Of a DNA stretch of 64,000 bases, positions 27,538 through 36,342 are shown piece by piece. Position 1 is the first letter of the stretch. Every line of letters starts with the position of its first letter. A program made the position numbers and the translations under genes. The stretch is taken from NCBI GenBank assembly GCA_046350255.1, contig JAXMAV010000014.1, forward strand, positions 124,001-188,000, in the 5' to 3' direction. The DNA is from CALDUY01 sp046350255. GTDB lineage: Bacteria; Planctomycetota; Planctomycetia; Gemmatales; Gemmataceae. The notes beneath the pieces are model-generated. The model was not told where the DNA came from and did no database searches. It saw nothing but the letters and a program-made list of their open reading frames with translations.

Positions 27538-27567
27538 GGGGGCGGCGCCGTGCGGAGCACCGCCCCC
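27538..27567 (-). terminator. Stem-loop terminator between convergent genes
   Basis: GGGGGCGG (27538-27545) pairs perfectly with CCGCCCCC (27560-27567), 14-base loop. On the minus strand the hairpin is followed by a T-rich stretch (GCTTTGATTTTG), so it best serves the surface-protein gene; in the plus direction it lacks a T-run and may act weakly for the NUDIX gene. Confidence 0.65.
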
Positions 27568-27577
27568 TGGAGGTGGA

Positions 27578-30500
27578 TCAAAGCAGAGTAACCTCCTCGC
27601 CGAGCGAGTAACCGAGGAGCAGATCGACGATGCCCGAGACCGAGAGGAAGAACCAGTCACGGCCGGTGTTGCCGACGAGCTGATCGACGGCGAGATCCTT
27701 CTGCACGGTGGCGGGCAGGAGGAACCACGGGGCGTTGAGGCCGGATTCGATTCCGCGCAGGGCATTGACGCGGGAACGATAGTTGCGGTCGAGCTGCCAT
27801 TCGGCGAGGACGGAGTCGAGGGCAGGGATCGGAGCGGAGAAGTTCACCTGACCGCCCAGCAACAGCGAGCCGCCGAGGCCGGCTTCGAGGCGATCGGCGC
27901 CGAGGCCACCCTGCAGGAGATCGCGGCCCGCGCCGCCGAGGAGGCGGTCGTTGCCGGCATCGCCGGAGAGGACGTTGGCGGCAGAACTGCCTCGGGCATC
28001 GATGGTGTCGTTGCCAGCACCGGCGAAGAGCATGGCGGAAACGGCGACGGCGGTGGGCGTACCGCTGACGTCGCGCTGCTCGACCCGGAGCGAGTCGTTG
28101 CCGGCGCCGCCGTAGACGTAGATGCGTCCGGTGGGCGAGAAGGTGCCCAGGCTAGTGCCGTTGCGAGTGATCTCGACCGAGGTGCCGGCGAGGTTGGTCG
28201 GGGTGACCAGGATGGTATCGTCGCCGGGGGTGCCGCCGACGAAGAGCGAGAGGTTGCCGGGATGGGCGGGATCGGCCGCGAGGCGGAAGGGCACGATGGC
28301 GACCGGTTGACTGGCCTGGTCGGTGTTGCCCAGGGCGTCGGTGATGGTGACGCGGACGGTGTGGTTGCCCGGCACGAGGAAGCCGTGCGACAAATTGAGC
28401 GAGGCGCCGGCCCAGAGGATTTGTGGCGCGGAGCCATCGCCCCAGGTGATGGAGTAGCGGAAGCGAGTGCTGGGAGCGACCGTGCCGACGGTGGCGTTGA
28501 AGACGAAGGCGAGCGGCTGGGCCGGGACGCCGTCCCCGGGGCCGGTGAGGGAGGCGTCGAGGCGGGCGACCTGGATGTTCGTAGCCTGGCCGGTGAGGTG
28601 ATCGCTGGCGGCGGAGGCCAGGAGCGACTGCGTACCGATGGTGCCAAAGCGGACGCGCAAGGGATGGCGTCCGGCATCACGGCTGGAGAAGAGCACCTGG
28701 GCAGGGAGCGTGGCGAGCGGGTCGCTACTGGAGAGGGCGACCACGCCCCGGTAGGAGGGCACGCGGTTGCCGAAGGCATCGACGGCTAGGAGGTTCAGTG
28801 CGTAGAAGGTATCGGCCCGCACGTGGGTGGGCAGTCCGACGAAGCGGAAGCTGGAGACCGCGGCGGGAAGGACACGAACGATGTGGACCCCACGCAGGCT
28901 GGGGGAGGTTTGCGAGCGGGCGACGAGTGTGGTTTCACCCGCGCGCTGGAGAGTGACCTGGAGCGTGGCGACGCCGTTGGTGGCCGTCCCGGAGGCGATG
29001 GGGGTGGAGCCGCGGTAGAGGGTGATGGGGCCGGTAAAGTTGGGGTCGATGACGCCGTCGGCGCGGCGAGCGGAGACGACGACCTGGAACGCCTGGCCGG
29101 CGTGGACGGTCGGTGGAGCGGTAACGCGCAGGCGGACAGCATTGGAGACGTCGAAGCGGCTGGACAACGCATCGCCGAGCGACGAGAGTGCCTGGAAGGC
29201 GAACTGGCCTGGGGTGCGCAGCAGGACAGAGAAGCGAGCGATGCCCTCCCGCAGGATGGCTCGCGTGTTGGCGGGCAGTCCCGCGCCGCGGAGGGTGATG
29301 GCACCGGTGGCGGTGGGGACGAGGTTATCGTAGGCGTCGCGCGCCTCGACACTGACGTCGAGCCGATTGCCCACAAGGGTCGAGACCGGCTGCTGGCGGA
29401 AGGCGAGACCGGCCGTGACTCCGGGAGTGATCTGGACCTGGGCCGAGGCCGTGCGCCCCGAGGTGGTGTCGGTGATGGTAAGGGTCTGCTTGCCCGCGGT
29501 GAGCAGCGTGATGGGGAACTGCTTGGTGCCGTTATCGCCAGTGACGAAGGTGTAGTTGGCCGGCAGGGTGGCCTTGCTGTCGGAGGCGGTGAAGTGAATG
29601 GTCGTGCCAGTCTCGGCCTTGACGGTGACCATGAACTGGGTGCCGGCAGTGTCGGAGGCGGGGGCGCTCACCGAAAGTTGCTTCTCGGGGGCGAAGGGGT
29701 TGATGTTGATGTGGACGGTGGTGGGGAAGACGCCCGAGGGGAACTGCACGTTGGTGGAGAAGCTACCCTGGTCGTCGAAGGGGTAGCCGTAGACCAGACC
29801 GTTGATGCTGATGCCGGTGGTCGGGTTGGTGGTGATGTTCTGATGGAGGAATGCGGAATAGAGGTTCGAGGTGGAACCCGCCGAGTAGAAGCGGTAGGGC
29901 GGAGCTGCGCCGGTGGAGCTGCTCGTCTGGGTGCCATCGACGAACTGACTGGGCGGATCGGAGGCGGTGTTGGTGACGGTACCGACGAGGACTTCCTTGC
30001 CGGGGGCGGTGCCGCGGTAGATCTTGTACGTGGAGACGGTGGAGAGCGGCAGCGGGCCCCAGTTGAGAGTGACGGCGTTGTCACTGGAGCCGAGGGTGGC
30101 CATGACCTCGCGGGTGGTGACGGTCTCGTGCTGGATGCCAAGCGAGTCGGTGTAGACCGAGGTCATCAGGTAGTAGTAGGTGGCACCCGGAGTGAGAGAG
30201 CCGCCGGTGACCGACGAGGGCGCGGGGTTGGCGGTGAACTGGAAGGGAGCGACCCACTGATTGGGAGCGAGGGCGAAGTTGTAGCTGGTGGCCAGGCCGC
30301 GATTGAAGGCGGAGACGATCTGGTTCTCGATCTCGTTGGTGGCCTTGTCGAGGCTGGGGTAGGTGCCGACCTGGTTGGTGATGTCGGGGTCGACGGTGCC
30401 GGTGTTGAAGACGCCGTCGCAGCCGAAGACCATCTGGGAGGGCGATTCGGTGTTATTGCCGATGGCGCTGGCCATCCAGGAGGGCATGGCGGGCAGGCTG

Positions 30501-31882
30501 GCGTTGTTGGTGTTGGAGGCGAAGAAGGGGCTGTAGATGTTGACGACGGCGTTGGCGAACTCGCCGCCGGCCTGCCCGGTGAGTTGGAGGACGGAGTAGC
30601 CGTTGTAGGTGACGACCGAACCTTTCCAGGTAGTGCCGACCGTGCCGACCATCGGTGCCTGGTTGTAGACGAAGACGTTGCCGCTGCTCTGGGCGTAGTG
30701 GGCGAAGAACTGCTGCAGAGGGGGCGTGAAGTAGGTGCTGAGTGGATCAAACCCGTAGGCGGAGGTGGGGGGAGTCTTACCGGTGTTGGGAGTGATCGAT
30801 CCGTTGTCGAGGATCTGGAAGTTGCTGGGGATGCTGGTGAGGGGCACCTGCTGGAGAAGGCCGAAACCCGTCGTGGGGAACGGGGTGATCGTTCCGTTGA
30901 AGCCGTTGCCGGCGACATCGACGCGATAGATGTTGTAACCGATAGTCTGCTGGTTGGTCGGTTTGCTGGGCAGGATGACCTGGATGGCGGTGAGGCCGGT
31001 CTGTCCGGGTGGGTTGAGGTAGCCGCCGAAGATGGTGGGGCTGGCGGGAGTCTCGCCGGTGGCGGTGTACTCGGTGAGCAGATAGTAGTAGTAGCGCGAC
31101 GGATCGAGGCTGCCGGTGATGGAGGCATCCGGGGCGGCACCGGGGGCGGCAGGCGGCTTGATGTTGCCGAGAAGCGTCTGCGGAGCAAGCAGGCGCTTGC
31201 CGTCGCCGAGAGTCAGGGCGGCGAGGAACTCGGTGTTGGTGGTGGAGAAGGTATCCTTGTAGCGCTGAAAGAAGGTGCTGCGATCCACGGGACTGCCGAC
31301 CTGGCTGAGGGGGTACGGCGCGGAGGTGGATGGGTCGAACGAGACCGTATAGGTGAAGCCGACCTGATCGACCTCGGAGATATCGACGTCGAGGGAGTTA
31401 CTGGTGAAGTTCAGCTCGAACAGGCCGAAGATATCGTTGGGGTTGGTGTTGACCGTGGGAGTGGCCACGGTGCCCGTGGTGTAGGTGCCCGACGGTGCGT
31501 TGATAATGATCCCCGAGTTGGGCCCGATGAACATGACCACCGCGCCGGAGTTGATGGCGGTATCCGGCAGCGGGACCGAGACCGACTGCGTCTGGTTGTA
31601 GGTGCCGCCCGCGTTGGTGAGCGTGATGAGAGGGAGGCTGCCGGAGGTGGGGACCAGCTGATAGTTGAAGGTGCTATCCAGGTACTGATATTGCGTGGTA
31701 GGCCCCGAGGCGGGTGGCACCTGACCGTAGAGGCCAATCTGCACGCCCATTTCCGCGACGTGGGCGGGAATCTGAAACTGCAGGTTGGTGAGCGTGGCCG
31801 GAGCCAGCCGGTGTTCGAGCGCTTCGAGGGTAAGCTTGCGCGGGGAACGACGAGGACGAAGCAGGGGAGAACGGGAGATCAC
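27578..31882 (-). CDS. Giant surface protein with FN3/Ig-like, PKD-like and RTX calcium-binding repeats
   Basis: A 1434-residue protein. The N-terminus (RKLTLEALEHRLAP) is the export/anchor motif common in planctomycete surface proteins. A long N-terminal region contains LDVDISEVDQVGF and further beta-rich sequence, with some resemblance to beta-1,3-glucanase family 64; no catalytic pair can be assigned. Two FN3-like segments carry YYYYLLTEYTATGET and YYYLMTSVYTDSLG. Several Ig-like repeats follow, then a PKD-like domain (FRYSITWGDGSAP). RTX calcium repeats (GGAGNDSL, AGAGNDTI, GDAGNDRLLGGAGRD) lie at about 1240-1335, before a C-terminal tail of about 95 residues. The GTG at 31882 has GAGG upstream. 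Confidence 0.9.
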   Translation of the reverse strand: MISRSPLLRPRRSPRKLTLEALEHRLAPATLTNLQFQIPAHVAEMGVQIGLYGQVPPASGPTTQYQYLDSTFNYQLVPTSGSLPLITLTNAGGTYNQTQSVSVPLPDTAINSGAVVMFIGPNSGIIINAPSGTYTTGTVATPTVNTNPNDIFGLFELNFTSNSLDVDISEVDQVGFTYTVSFDPSTSAPYPLSQVGSPVDRSTFFQRYKDTFSTTNTEFLAALTLGDGKRLLAPQTLLGNIKPPAAPGAAPDASITGSLDPSRYYYYLLTEYTATGETPASPTIFGGYLNPPGQTGLTAIQVILPSKPTNQQTIGYNIYRVDVAGNGFNGTITPFPTTGFGLLQQVPLTSIPSNFQILDNGSITPNTGKTPPTSAYGFDPLSTYFTPPLQQFFAHYAQSSGNVFVYNQAPMVGTVGTTWKGSVVTYNGYSVLQLTGQAGGEFANAVVNIYSPFFASNTNNASLPAMPSWMASAIGNNTESPSQMVFGCDGVFNTGTVDPDITNQVGTYPSLDKATNEIENQIVSAFNRGLATSYNFALAPNQWVAPFQFTANPAPSSVTGGSLTPGATYYYLMTSVYTDSLGIQHETVTTREVMATLGSSDNAVTLNWGPLPLSTVSTYKIYRGTAPGKEVLVGTVTNTASDPPSQFVDGTQTSSSTGAAPPYRFYSAGSTSNLYSAFLHQNITTNPTTGISINGLVYGYPFDDQGSFSTNVQFPSGVFPTTVHININPFAPEKQLSVSAPASDTAGTQFMVTVKAETGTTIHFTASDSKATLPANYTFVTGDNGTKQFPITLLTAGKQTLTITDTTSGRTASAQVQITPGVTAGLAFRQQPVSTLVGNRLDVSVEARDAYDNLVPTATGAITLRGAGLPANTRAILREGIARFSVLLRTPGQFAFQALSSLGDALSSRFDVSNAVRLRVTAPPTVHAGQAFQVVVSARRADGVIDPNFTGPITLYRGSTPIASGTATNGVATLQVTLQRAGETTLVARSQTSPSLRGVHIVRVLPAAVSSFRFVGLPTHVRADTFYALNLLAVDAFGNRVPSYRGVVALSSSDPLATLPAQVLFSSRDAGRHPLRVRFGTIGTQSLLASAASDHLTGQATNIQVARLDASLTGPGDGVPAQPLAFVFNATVGTVAPSTRFRYSITWGDGSAPQILWAGASLNLSHGFLVPGNHTVRVTITDALGNTDQASQPVAIVPFRLAADPAHPGNLSLFVGGTPGDDTILVTPTNLAGTSVEITRNGTSLGTFSPTGRIYVYGGAGNDSLRVEQRDVSGTPTAVAVSAMLFAGAGNDTIDARGSSAANVLSGDAGNDRLLGGAGRDLLQGGLGADRLEAGLGGSLLLGGQVNFSAPIPALDSVLAEWQLDRNYRSRVNALRGIESGLNAPWFLLPATVQKDLAVDQLVGNTGRDWFFLSVSGIVDLLLGYSLGEEVTLL

Positions 31883-31930
31883 GGTGACCTCGATAGAGTT
31901 ATGCAATGAGGAGAGGAGGAACATCCACAC

Positions 31931-32430
31931 CGGGGCCGGATTTCTCGCTGGCGAGCCGAGATGATCGCGCAGGGTAGAGTTACTCCCAGAACGTAAACTG
32001 GGGCGAAGAGGCAGTCAAAAGTAATTGGCGCGATTTTGCACGGAGCTAACAGCGATTCGTGGAAAAACCTGCATGAGTTGGAAGAAGCCACCCGGTCAGA
32101 TGAAGGGCCGGTCCACGCCGAAGGGAGGTGGAGCGCATGGGCTCGACACTGGGGCGAACGCATGCGTCAGGAAGATCCCCCTGGCTGATTGGAGCGGGGT
32201 CAGGGCCGAAGGGCATTTCTTCAGTAGTCGGCTGACCAGCGGCGATCACTCTGGGGGCCGACCGGCCATCACGGCACCCGGGTTCCGTGGGGCCCATGGG
32301 CTACGCCCATTGTCGTTGAAATCGTTGTTTCTGTGCTGATCGCTCGAATCGCTTCAAGCTGCCCAGGCTGCACAGCCGATCTGATCTGTAGCGCTTACCC
32401 ACACCCGGCAGTGGCGTGGAGGAAAGGGTC
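31931..32430. other. 500-bp intergenic region between surface protein and lipoprotein genes
   Basis: No convincing gene. Short frames here have no ribosome site and unlikely composition. It holds a small palindrome, ATGGGC TAC GCCCAT at 32296-32310, which looks like a short repetitive extragenic element. No recognisable promoter pair was found. Confidence 0.5.
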
Positions 32431-33651
32431 GTGAAGACCGGACCCGCACTGGCGGTTGTGCTGCTTCCATTTGCTCTGCTGGCGTCCTGTGGCTGCCTCG
32501 GCCCGCAGGCCGTTCGACACACTCGGGCCCGCTACAACGAGGCAGTCCATGCCACCGGTGACGAGGAACTCCTGCTCAACTTCGTCCGGCTTCGGTACGG
32601 CGAAGGGGTGTCGTTCCTGCCGATCACGGCGGTCAACGCTCAGTTCGAGTTCGACACCGGGGCGCAGTACATCGGCGGCATCAGCGAGGACAAGGCACAC
32701 AGCCTCGGGACCGGCAGGGTCGGCTTCGCTGACCGTCCCACGCTGAGCTTCGACCCTCGGCGTAGCGAGGCACTTACCAAGGCGCTTCTGAGCCGCCTCG
32801 ATCTCGAAACGATCGACCTGCTCGATGCTGCCGGCTGGGACCTGGGTCGGCTCCTGCGCCTGGTGATTGAGAGCATCAACGGTGTGGGCAACGCCCTCCA
32901 GGCGGGCGGTCCCACCCCCGCGACCGCCCCGGAGTTCGCAGAGTACCAGCAGGTCGCCGGGCTGATGCAGCGGCTCTACGAGCAGCGCCTGACCATCCTG
33001 GGTGTGGAGCAGCGAGAGGCGGACGTGCCAGCTTCCGTCCCCTTCACATCAGTCGATGGGCAGACTCTGGTGACCATTCAAAAATCGGGCTACGGCGTCC
33101 GCTCGCTCAGCGAGAAGGGGTATGTGCTGACGGAACGAAAGGCGGTCAAGGGGGTTCGCATTCACCCCGAGGCTGTTCCATCACCCGAGTTCGCGGAGAT
33201 CACACGCATCCTGCACCTGACCCCGGGCCTTTCGTTCTACGAGATCGAAATGGCACCAGGCGGCCAGGTGCGAGCGACCGCTACCGATGCACTGCAGCCC
33301 AGGTTGATTGTGAGCACTCGCTCGCTGCTGGAGATCATGTACTTCATGTCACACGCCATCAGTGTGCCGGAAGAACATCTCACTGCCGGGTTGGTGACGG
33401 TGACGCTAAACCCCGACGGAACGGCGTTCGACTGGGGTCAGGTAACGGGAGACCTGTTTCGGATACTGGTGTGTAAGCATCGACCGAAGCAGGCAGCGGT
33501 CACCGTGCAGTATCGCGGCTATTGGTTCTACATCGATGATGCCGATGTAGCGTCGAAGACCACCCTCGCCCTGTTCCGCGAGCTTACTCGCTTGCGAAAA
33601 GTTGGGGCAGCGGAAGGTCAGCCTCTGCTGACCCTGCCTGTTGGGCGATAA
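32431..33651 (+). CDS. Putative lipoprotein, 406 aa, unknown function
   Basis: An exported lipoprotein: signal peptide MKTGPALAVVLLPFALLASC with lipobox LASC at C20. GTG at 32431 is supported by GGAGG eight bases upstream. The mature part begins with RARYNEAVHATGDEELLLNF, a sequence style I associate with uncharacterised lipoproteins in Proteobacteria (NLVRLRYRD-type). No enzyme motif is visible. Its coding sequence is noticeably more balanced between C and G than the strongly G-biased plus strand to its left, and no gene on either side is on the same operon. Confidence 0.82.
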   Translation: MKTGPALAVVLLPFALLASCGCLGPQAVRHTRARYNEAVHATGDEELLLNFVRLRYGEGVSFLPITAVNAQFEFDTGAQYIGGISEDKAHSLGTGRVGFADRPTLSFDPRRSEALTKALLSRLDLETIDLLDAAGWDLGRLLRLVIESINGVGNALQAGGPTPATAPEFAEYQQVAGLMQRLYEQRLTILGVEQREADVPASVPFTSVDGQTLVTIQKSGYGVRSLSEKGYVLTERKAVKGVRIHPEAVPSPEFAEITRILHLTPGLSFYEIEMAPGGQVRATATDALQPRLIVSTRSLLEIMYFMSHAISVPEEHLTAGLVTVTLNPDGTAFDWGQVTGDLFRILVCKHRPKQAAVTVQYRGYWFYIDDADVASKTTLALFRELTRLRKVGAAEGQPLLTLPVGR

Positions 33652-33692
33652 ACTGCCACGGGAGGCATTGTGTCGAACGATCTTCAGTCAAG

Positions 33693-33767
33693 TCGGGGCG
33701 ACTGGATTCGAACCAGCGACCTCACGGTCCCGAACCGTGCGCTCTAGCCAAACTGAGCCACGCCCCG
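33693..33767 (-). tRNA. tRNA-Pro (CGG anticodon)
   Basis: Minus-strand cloverleaf with a perfect 7-bp acceptor stem (CGGGGCG with CGCCCCG), D-arm GCTC/GAGC, anticodon stem CACGG/CCGTG with loop TTCGGGA (anticodon CGG, reading CCG), and T-arm with TTCGAAT. The discriminator base is A. The CCA end is not encoded. It lies just downstream of the lipoprotein gene. Confidence 0.95.
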
Positions 33768-33939
33768 AACGTATGTCATCCTAACGAACTCCCTACCTGT
33801 GTCAACGCCAACTGGTCGGCTCCCGGATCGGGCAGTTGACGGGAGCAACAGCCGCGCGTCCCTGAACAGGGCCAGCGGTCGTGTAGGTGGAGACGTCGCA
33901 ACTCTTACTTTCGCGCGTGCGGGAATGCGCGGCTGCGAT

Positions 33940-33945
33940 TAGAAT
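33940..33945 (+). promoter_or_regulatory. Candidate -10 box upstream of the ECF sigma gene
   Basis: TAGAAT lies 40 bases before the ATG at 33986 and supports that start over the longer in-frame one. No clear -35. Confidence 0.3.
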
Positions 33946-33985
33946 ATCTACGAGTGGCAACCTGGCACGCGAGGTCGGTCGGCGC

Positions 33986-34621
33986 ATGTGGAGCGATCAT
34001 CCCGAGACGGAGGAACTGCTGGCCCAGGCACGACAGGGGCAATCGGGTGCCGTCGATCGGTTGCTCGATGTCCATCGCGAAAACCTGCGCCGGATCATCG
34101 ATCTGCGTCTCGATCCGGCCCTGGCGGCCCGCGTTGATGCCAGCGATATCGTTCAGGATGTGCTGCTTGAAGCGCATCGGCGACTCGAAGAGTACCTGCG
34201 CAATCCCACGCTGCCGTTTCGCCTCTGGCTGCGCCACATCGCCAAGGATCATGTCATCGACGCTCACCGCCGGCATCGTCAGGCGCAGCGGCGCAGCCTC
34301 GATCGCGAGCAGCCGCTGGTGCCGGCCGTGCTGGCCAATCATTCCTCGTACGAGCTGGCGGCTCAACTGCTCGACGGCGAACGTACGCCGGCCAGCGAGG
34401 CCATTCATCGCGAGCTGCAGCGCAAGCTGGACATGGCCATTGCCGGGCTCGACGACGATGATCGCGAGGTGATTCTCTTGCGCCATCGCGAGCAGCTGCC
34501 TAACCAGGAAGTGGCGCAGATCCTGGGGCTGACCGAGGCGGCGGCGTCCATGCGCTATCTACGCGCCATTAGGCGTCTGCGGTCGGCCCTGTTGCCCGAT
34601 GCGTCTGGGCTGGAGGAGTGA
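33986..34621 (+). CDS. ECF-type sigma factor, kinase-associated
   Basis: A 211-residue sigma factor. Region 2 includes ARVDASDIVQDVLLEAHRRL and LRHIAKDHVIDAHR; region 4 ends ASMRYLRAIRRLRSAL. It resembles planctomycete ECF groups that are genetically linked to Ser/Thr kinases. Its stop is two bases before the ATG of a membrane Ser/Thr kinase, so that kinase probably controls it. ATG at 33986 follows GAGG and a possible -10 box; the longer frame from 33887 has an N-terminus unlike sigma factors. Confidence 0.92.
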   Translation: MWSDHPETEELLAQARQGQSGAVDRLLDVHRENLRRIIDLRLDPALAARVDASDIVQDVLLEAHRRLEEYLRNPTLPFRLWLRHIAKDHVIDAHRRHRQAQRRSLDREQPLVPAVLANHSSYELAAQLLDGERTPASEAIHRELQRKLDMAIAGLDDDDREVILLRHREQLPNQEVAQILGLTEAAASMRYLRAIRRLRSALLPDASGLEE

Positions 34622-34623
34622 CG

Positions 34624-36342
34624 ATGGCGGGGATGTCCACGACCGCCTACGAGGATCGCGACGAGCGTCTGGCTCGCCTGCTGGCCGAGATGACCGAACG
34701 GGCCCAGCATGGGCAGGAAGTCGATCTCGACCGGACCGCGCACGAGCATCCCGACCTGGCCGACGAGTTGCGCGAGCTGTGGGCGGCCGCCCAGTTTGCC
34801 GACGCCTTCGCGCGCCGGCGCGAGGAAGGGCCGCGCTCACGGGGGGCCCGGCTGCCGTCGTCCAGTACGCTGGTGCCGTCGCTCCCGGTGGGGCAGACGC
34901 TGGGCGATTTCGAGCTGCTGGAGGTGATTGGCCGGGGTGGCATGGGCGTGGTCTATCGCGCGTGGCAGAAGAGTCTGCAGCGCGTGGTGGCGCTGAAGAT
35001 GATCCTGCGCGGGGAACAGGCGACGCCGGCCGACCTGGCGCGGTTTCAGGTCGAGGTGCAGGCGGCGGCGCTCTTGCAGCATCCCAACGTCGTGCCGGTT
35101 TACTCAGCAGGCGAGCACAACGGGCAGGCGTATTTCTCGATGCCGTATGTCGAGGGGCAGACTCTGGCAGCGCTGTTGATGCGCGGACCAATGCGGCCAC
35201 GCGATGCGGCACAGCTGCTGGCGGCAGTGGCGCGTGGGGTGGACTTCGCCCACAGCAAGGGGATCCTGCATCGCGATCTGAAGCCGTCGAACATTCTGAT
35301 CGACCCCGAAGGACAGCCGCATGTCACCGATTTCGGCCTGGCCAAGCGGGTGCGGGCCGAGGGCGACGGCGTGATGAGCGAACGGCTCACGCACTCCAAC
35401 GCCATCATCGGAACGCCGGCCTACATGGCGCCCGAGCAGGTCAGCGGTTCGCGCGGCACGCCCAGTGCGGCCAGCGATGTCTACTCGCTGGGGGTAATTC
35501 TCTACGAGATGTTGACGGGCCGACCACCCTTCCAGGCACCCACCCCGGTCGACACCCTGCTCCTGGTGCTCGATCAGGATCCGTTGCGTCCGGCGCTCTT
35601 GAACCCGAAGGTGGATCCGGATCTGGAGTTGATCTGTCTGAAATGTATCCAGAAAGAGCCGGAGCTGCGCTACGCCAGCGCTGGCGAGCTGGCGGCCGAT
35701 CTCGAGGCCTACCTCCACGGCGAGCAGCTCTCCATCCGCCGGACTCGCTTCCGCGACCTGGGGAACTTCTTCGGCCGGCTCTTCCGCGAAACGCATCATG
35801 CGGTCGTGCTGGAGAACTGGGGCCTGCTGTGGATGGCACACAGTGCCAAGATCTTGCTGCAGTGCGTGCTGACCACCGCACTGGCGTGGAGTCACGTCGA
35901 GAACCCGGTGGTCTACCTCCTGCTGTGGGGGGGCGGCCTGATGGCCTGGGGCGGCGTCTTCTGGGGGCTGCGCAAACGGGCCGGCCCGGTGCTGTTCGTT
36001 GAGCGTCAGGTCGCGCACGTGTGGGCGGCCGCCGTGATGGCGACCATCGCCATATTTGTCCTGGAGATTCTCCTGGGCATGCACGTGCTGCGGCTGGCGC
36101 CCATGCTGGCCGTCATCGCGGGGATGACCTTCGTCGTCAAGGCCGGCATGTTGACCGGGGCGTTCTACGTGCAGGCGGCCGCCGAGTTTCTCATCGCCGT
36201 GCCCATGGCGCTGTATCCCGACTACGGAGTGCTGCTCTTCGGGCTGGTGACGGCCGGCTGCTTCTTCGTGCCGGGGCTGTACTACTACCGTCAGCGGCTC
36301 AACTCGCGGCGGGAACTGGTGAGGCCGGTCGCTCAGTGCTGA
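34624..36342 (+). CDS. Membrane Ser/Thr protein kinase (eukaryotic-like)
   Basis: A 572-residue protein kinase with all catalytic parts: GRGGMGVVYRA loop, ALKMIL lysine, HRDLKPSNILI, DFGLAKR and GTPAYMAPEQ. The N-terminal 90 residues hold a short helical segment typical of planctomycete kinases. The C-terminal third has about six hydrophobic helices that place the enzyme in the membrane. It should phosphorylate Ser/Thr in the cytoplasm, probably acting on the ECF sigma factor encoded immediately upstream. Its 3' end overlaps cheB by 10 bases in convergent orientation. Confidence 0.95.
   Translation: MAGMSTTAYEDRDERLARLLAEMTERAQHGQEVDLDRTAHEHPDLADELRELWAAAQFADAFARRREEGPRSRGARLPSSSTLVPSLPVGQTLGDFELLEVIGRGGMGVVYRAWQKSLQRVVALKMILRGEQATPADLARFQVEVQAAALLQHPNVVPVYSAGEHNGQAYFSMPYVEGQTLAALLMRGPMRPRDAAQLLAAVARGVDFAHSKGILHRDLKPSNILIDPEGQPHVTDFGLAKRVRAEGDGVMSERLTHSNAIIGTPAYMAPEQVSGSRGTPSAASDVYSLGVILYEMLTGRPPFQAPTPVDTLLLVLDQDPLRPALLNPKVDPDLELICLKCIQKEPELRYASAGELAADLEAYLHGEQLSIRRTRFRDLGNFFGRLFRETHHAVVLENWGLLWMAHSAKILLQCVLTTALAWSHVENPVVYLLLWGGGLMAWGGVFWGLRKRAGPVLFVERQVAHVWAAAVMATIAIFVLEILLGMHVLRLAPMLAVIAGMTFVVKAGMLTGAFYVQAAAEFLIAVPMALYPDYGVLLFGLVTAGCFFVPGLYYYRQRLNSRRELVRPVAQC

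Noticed and set aside
28823..31909. 1028-codon open frame opposite the surface protein gene
   Set aside because: Antisense frame kept open by GC bias; Gly/Val/Asp-rich nonsense sequence without motifs.
32025..32339. 104-codon frame in the gene-free gap
   Set aside because: No ribosome site, no homology pattern, unlikely composition.
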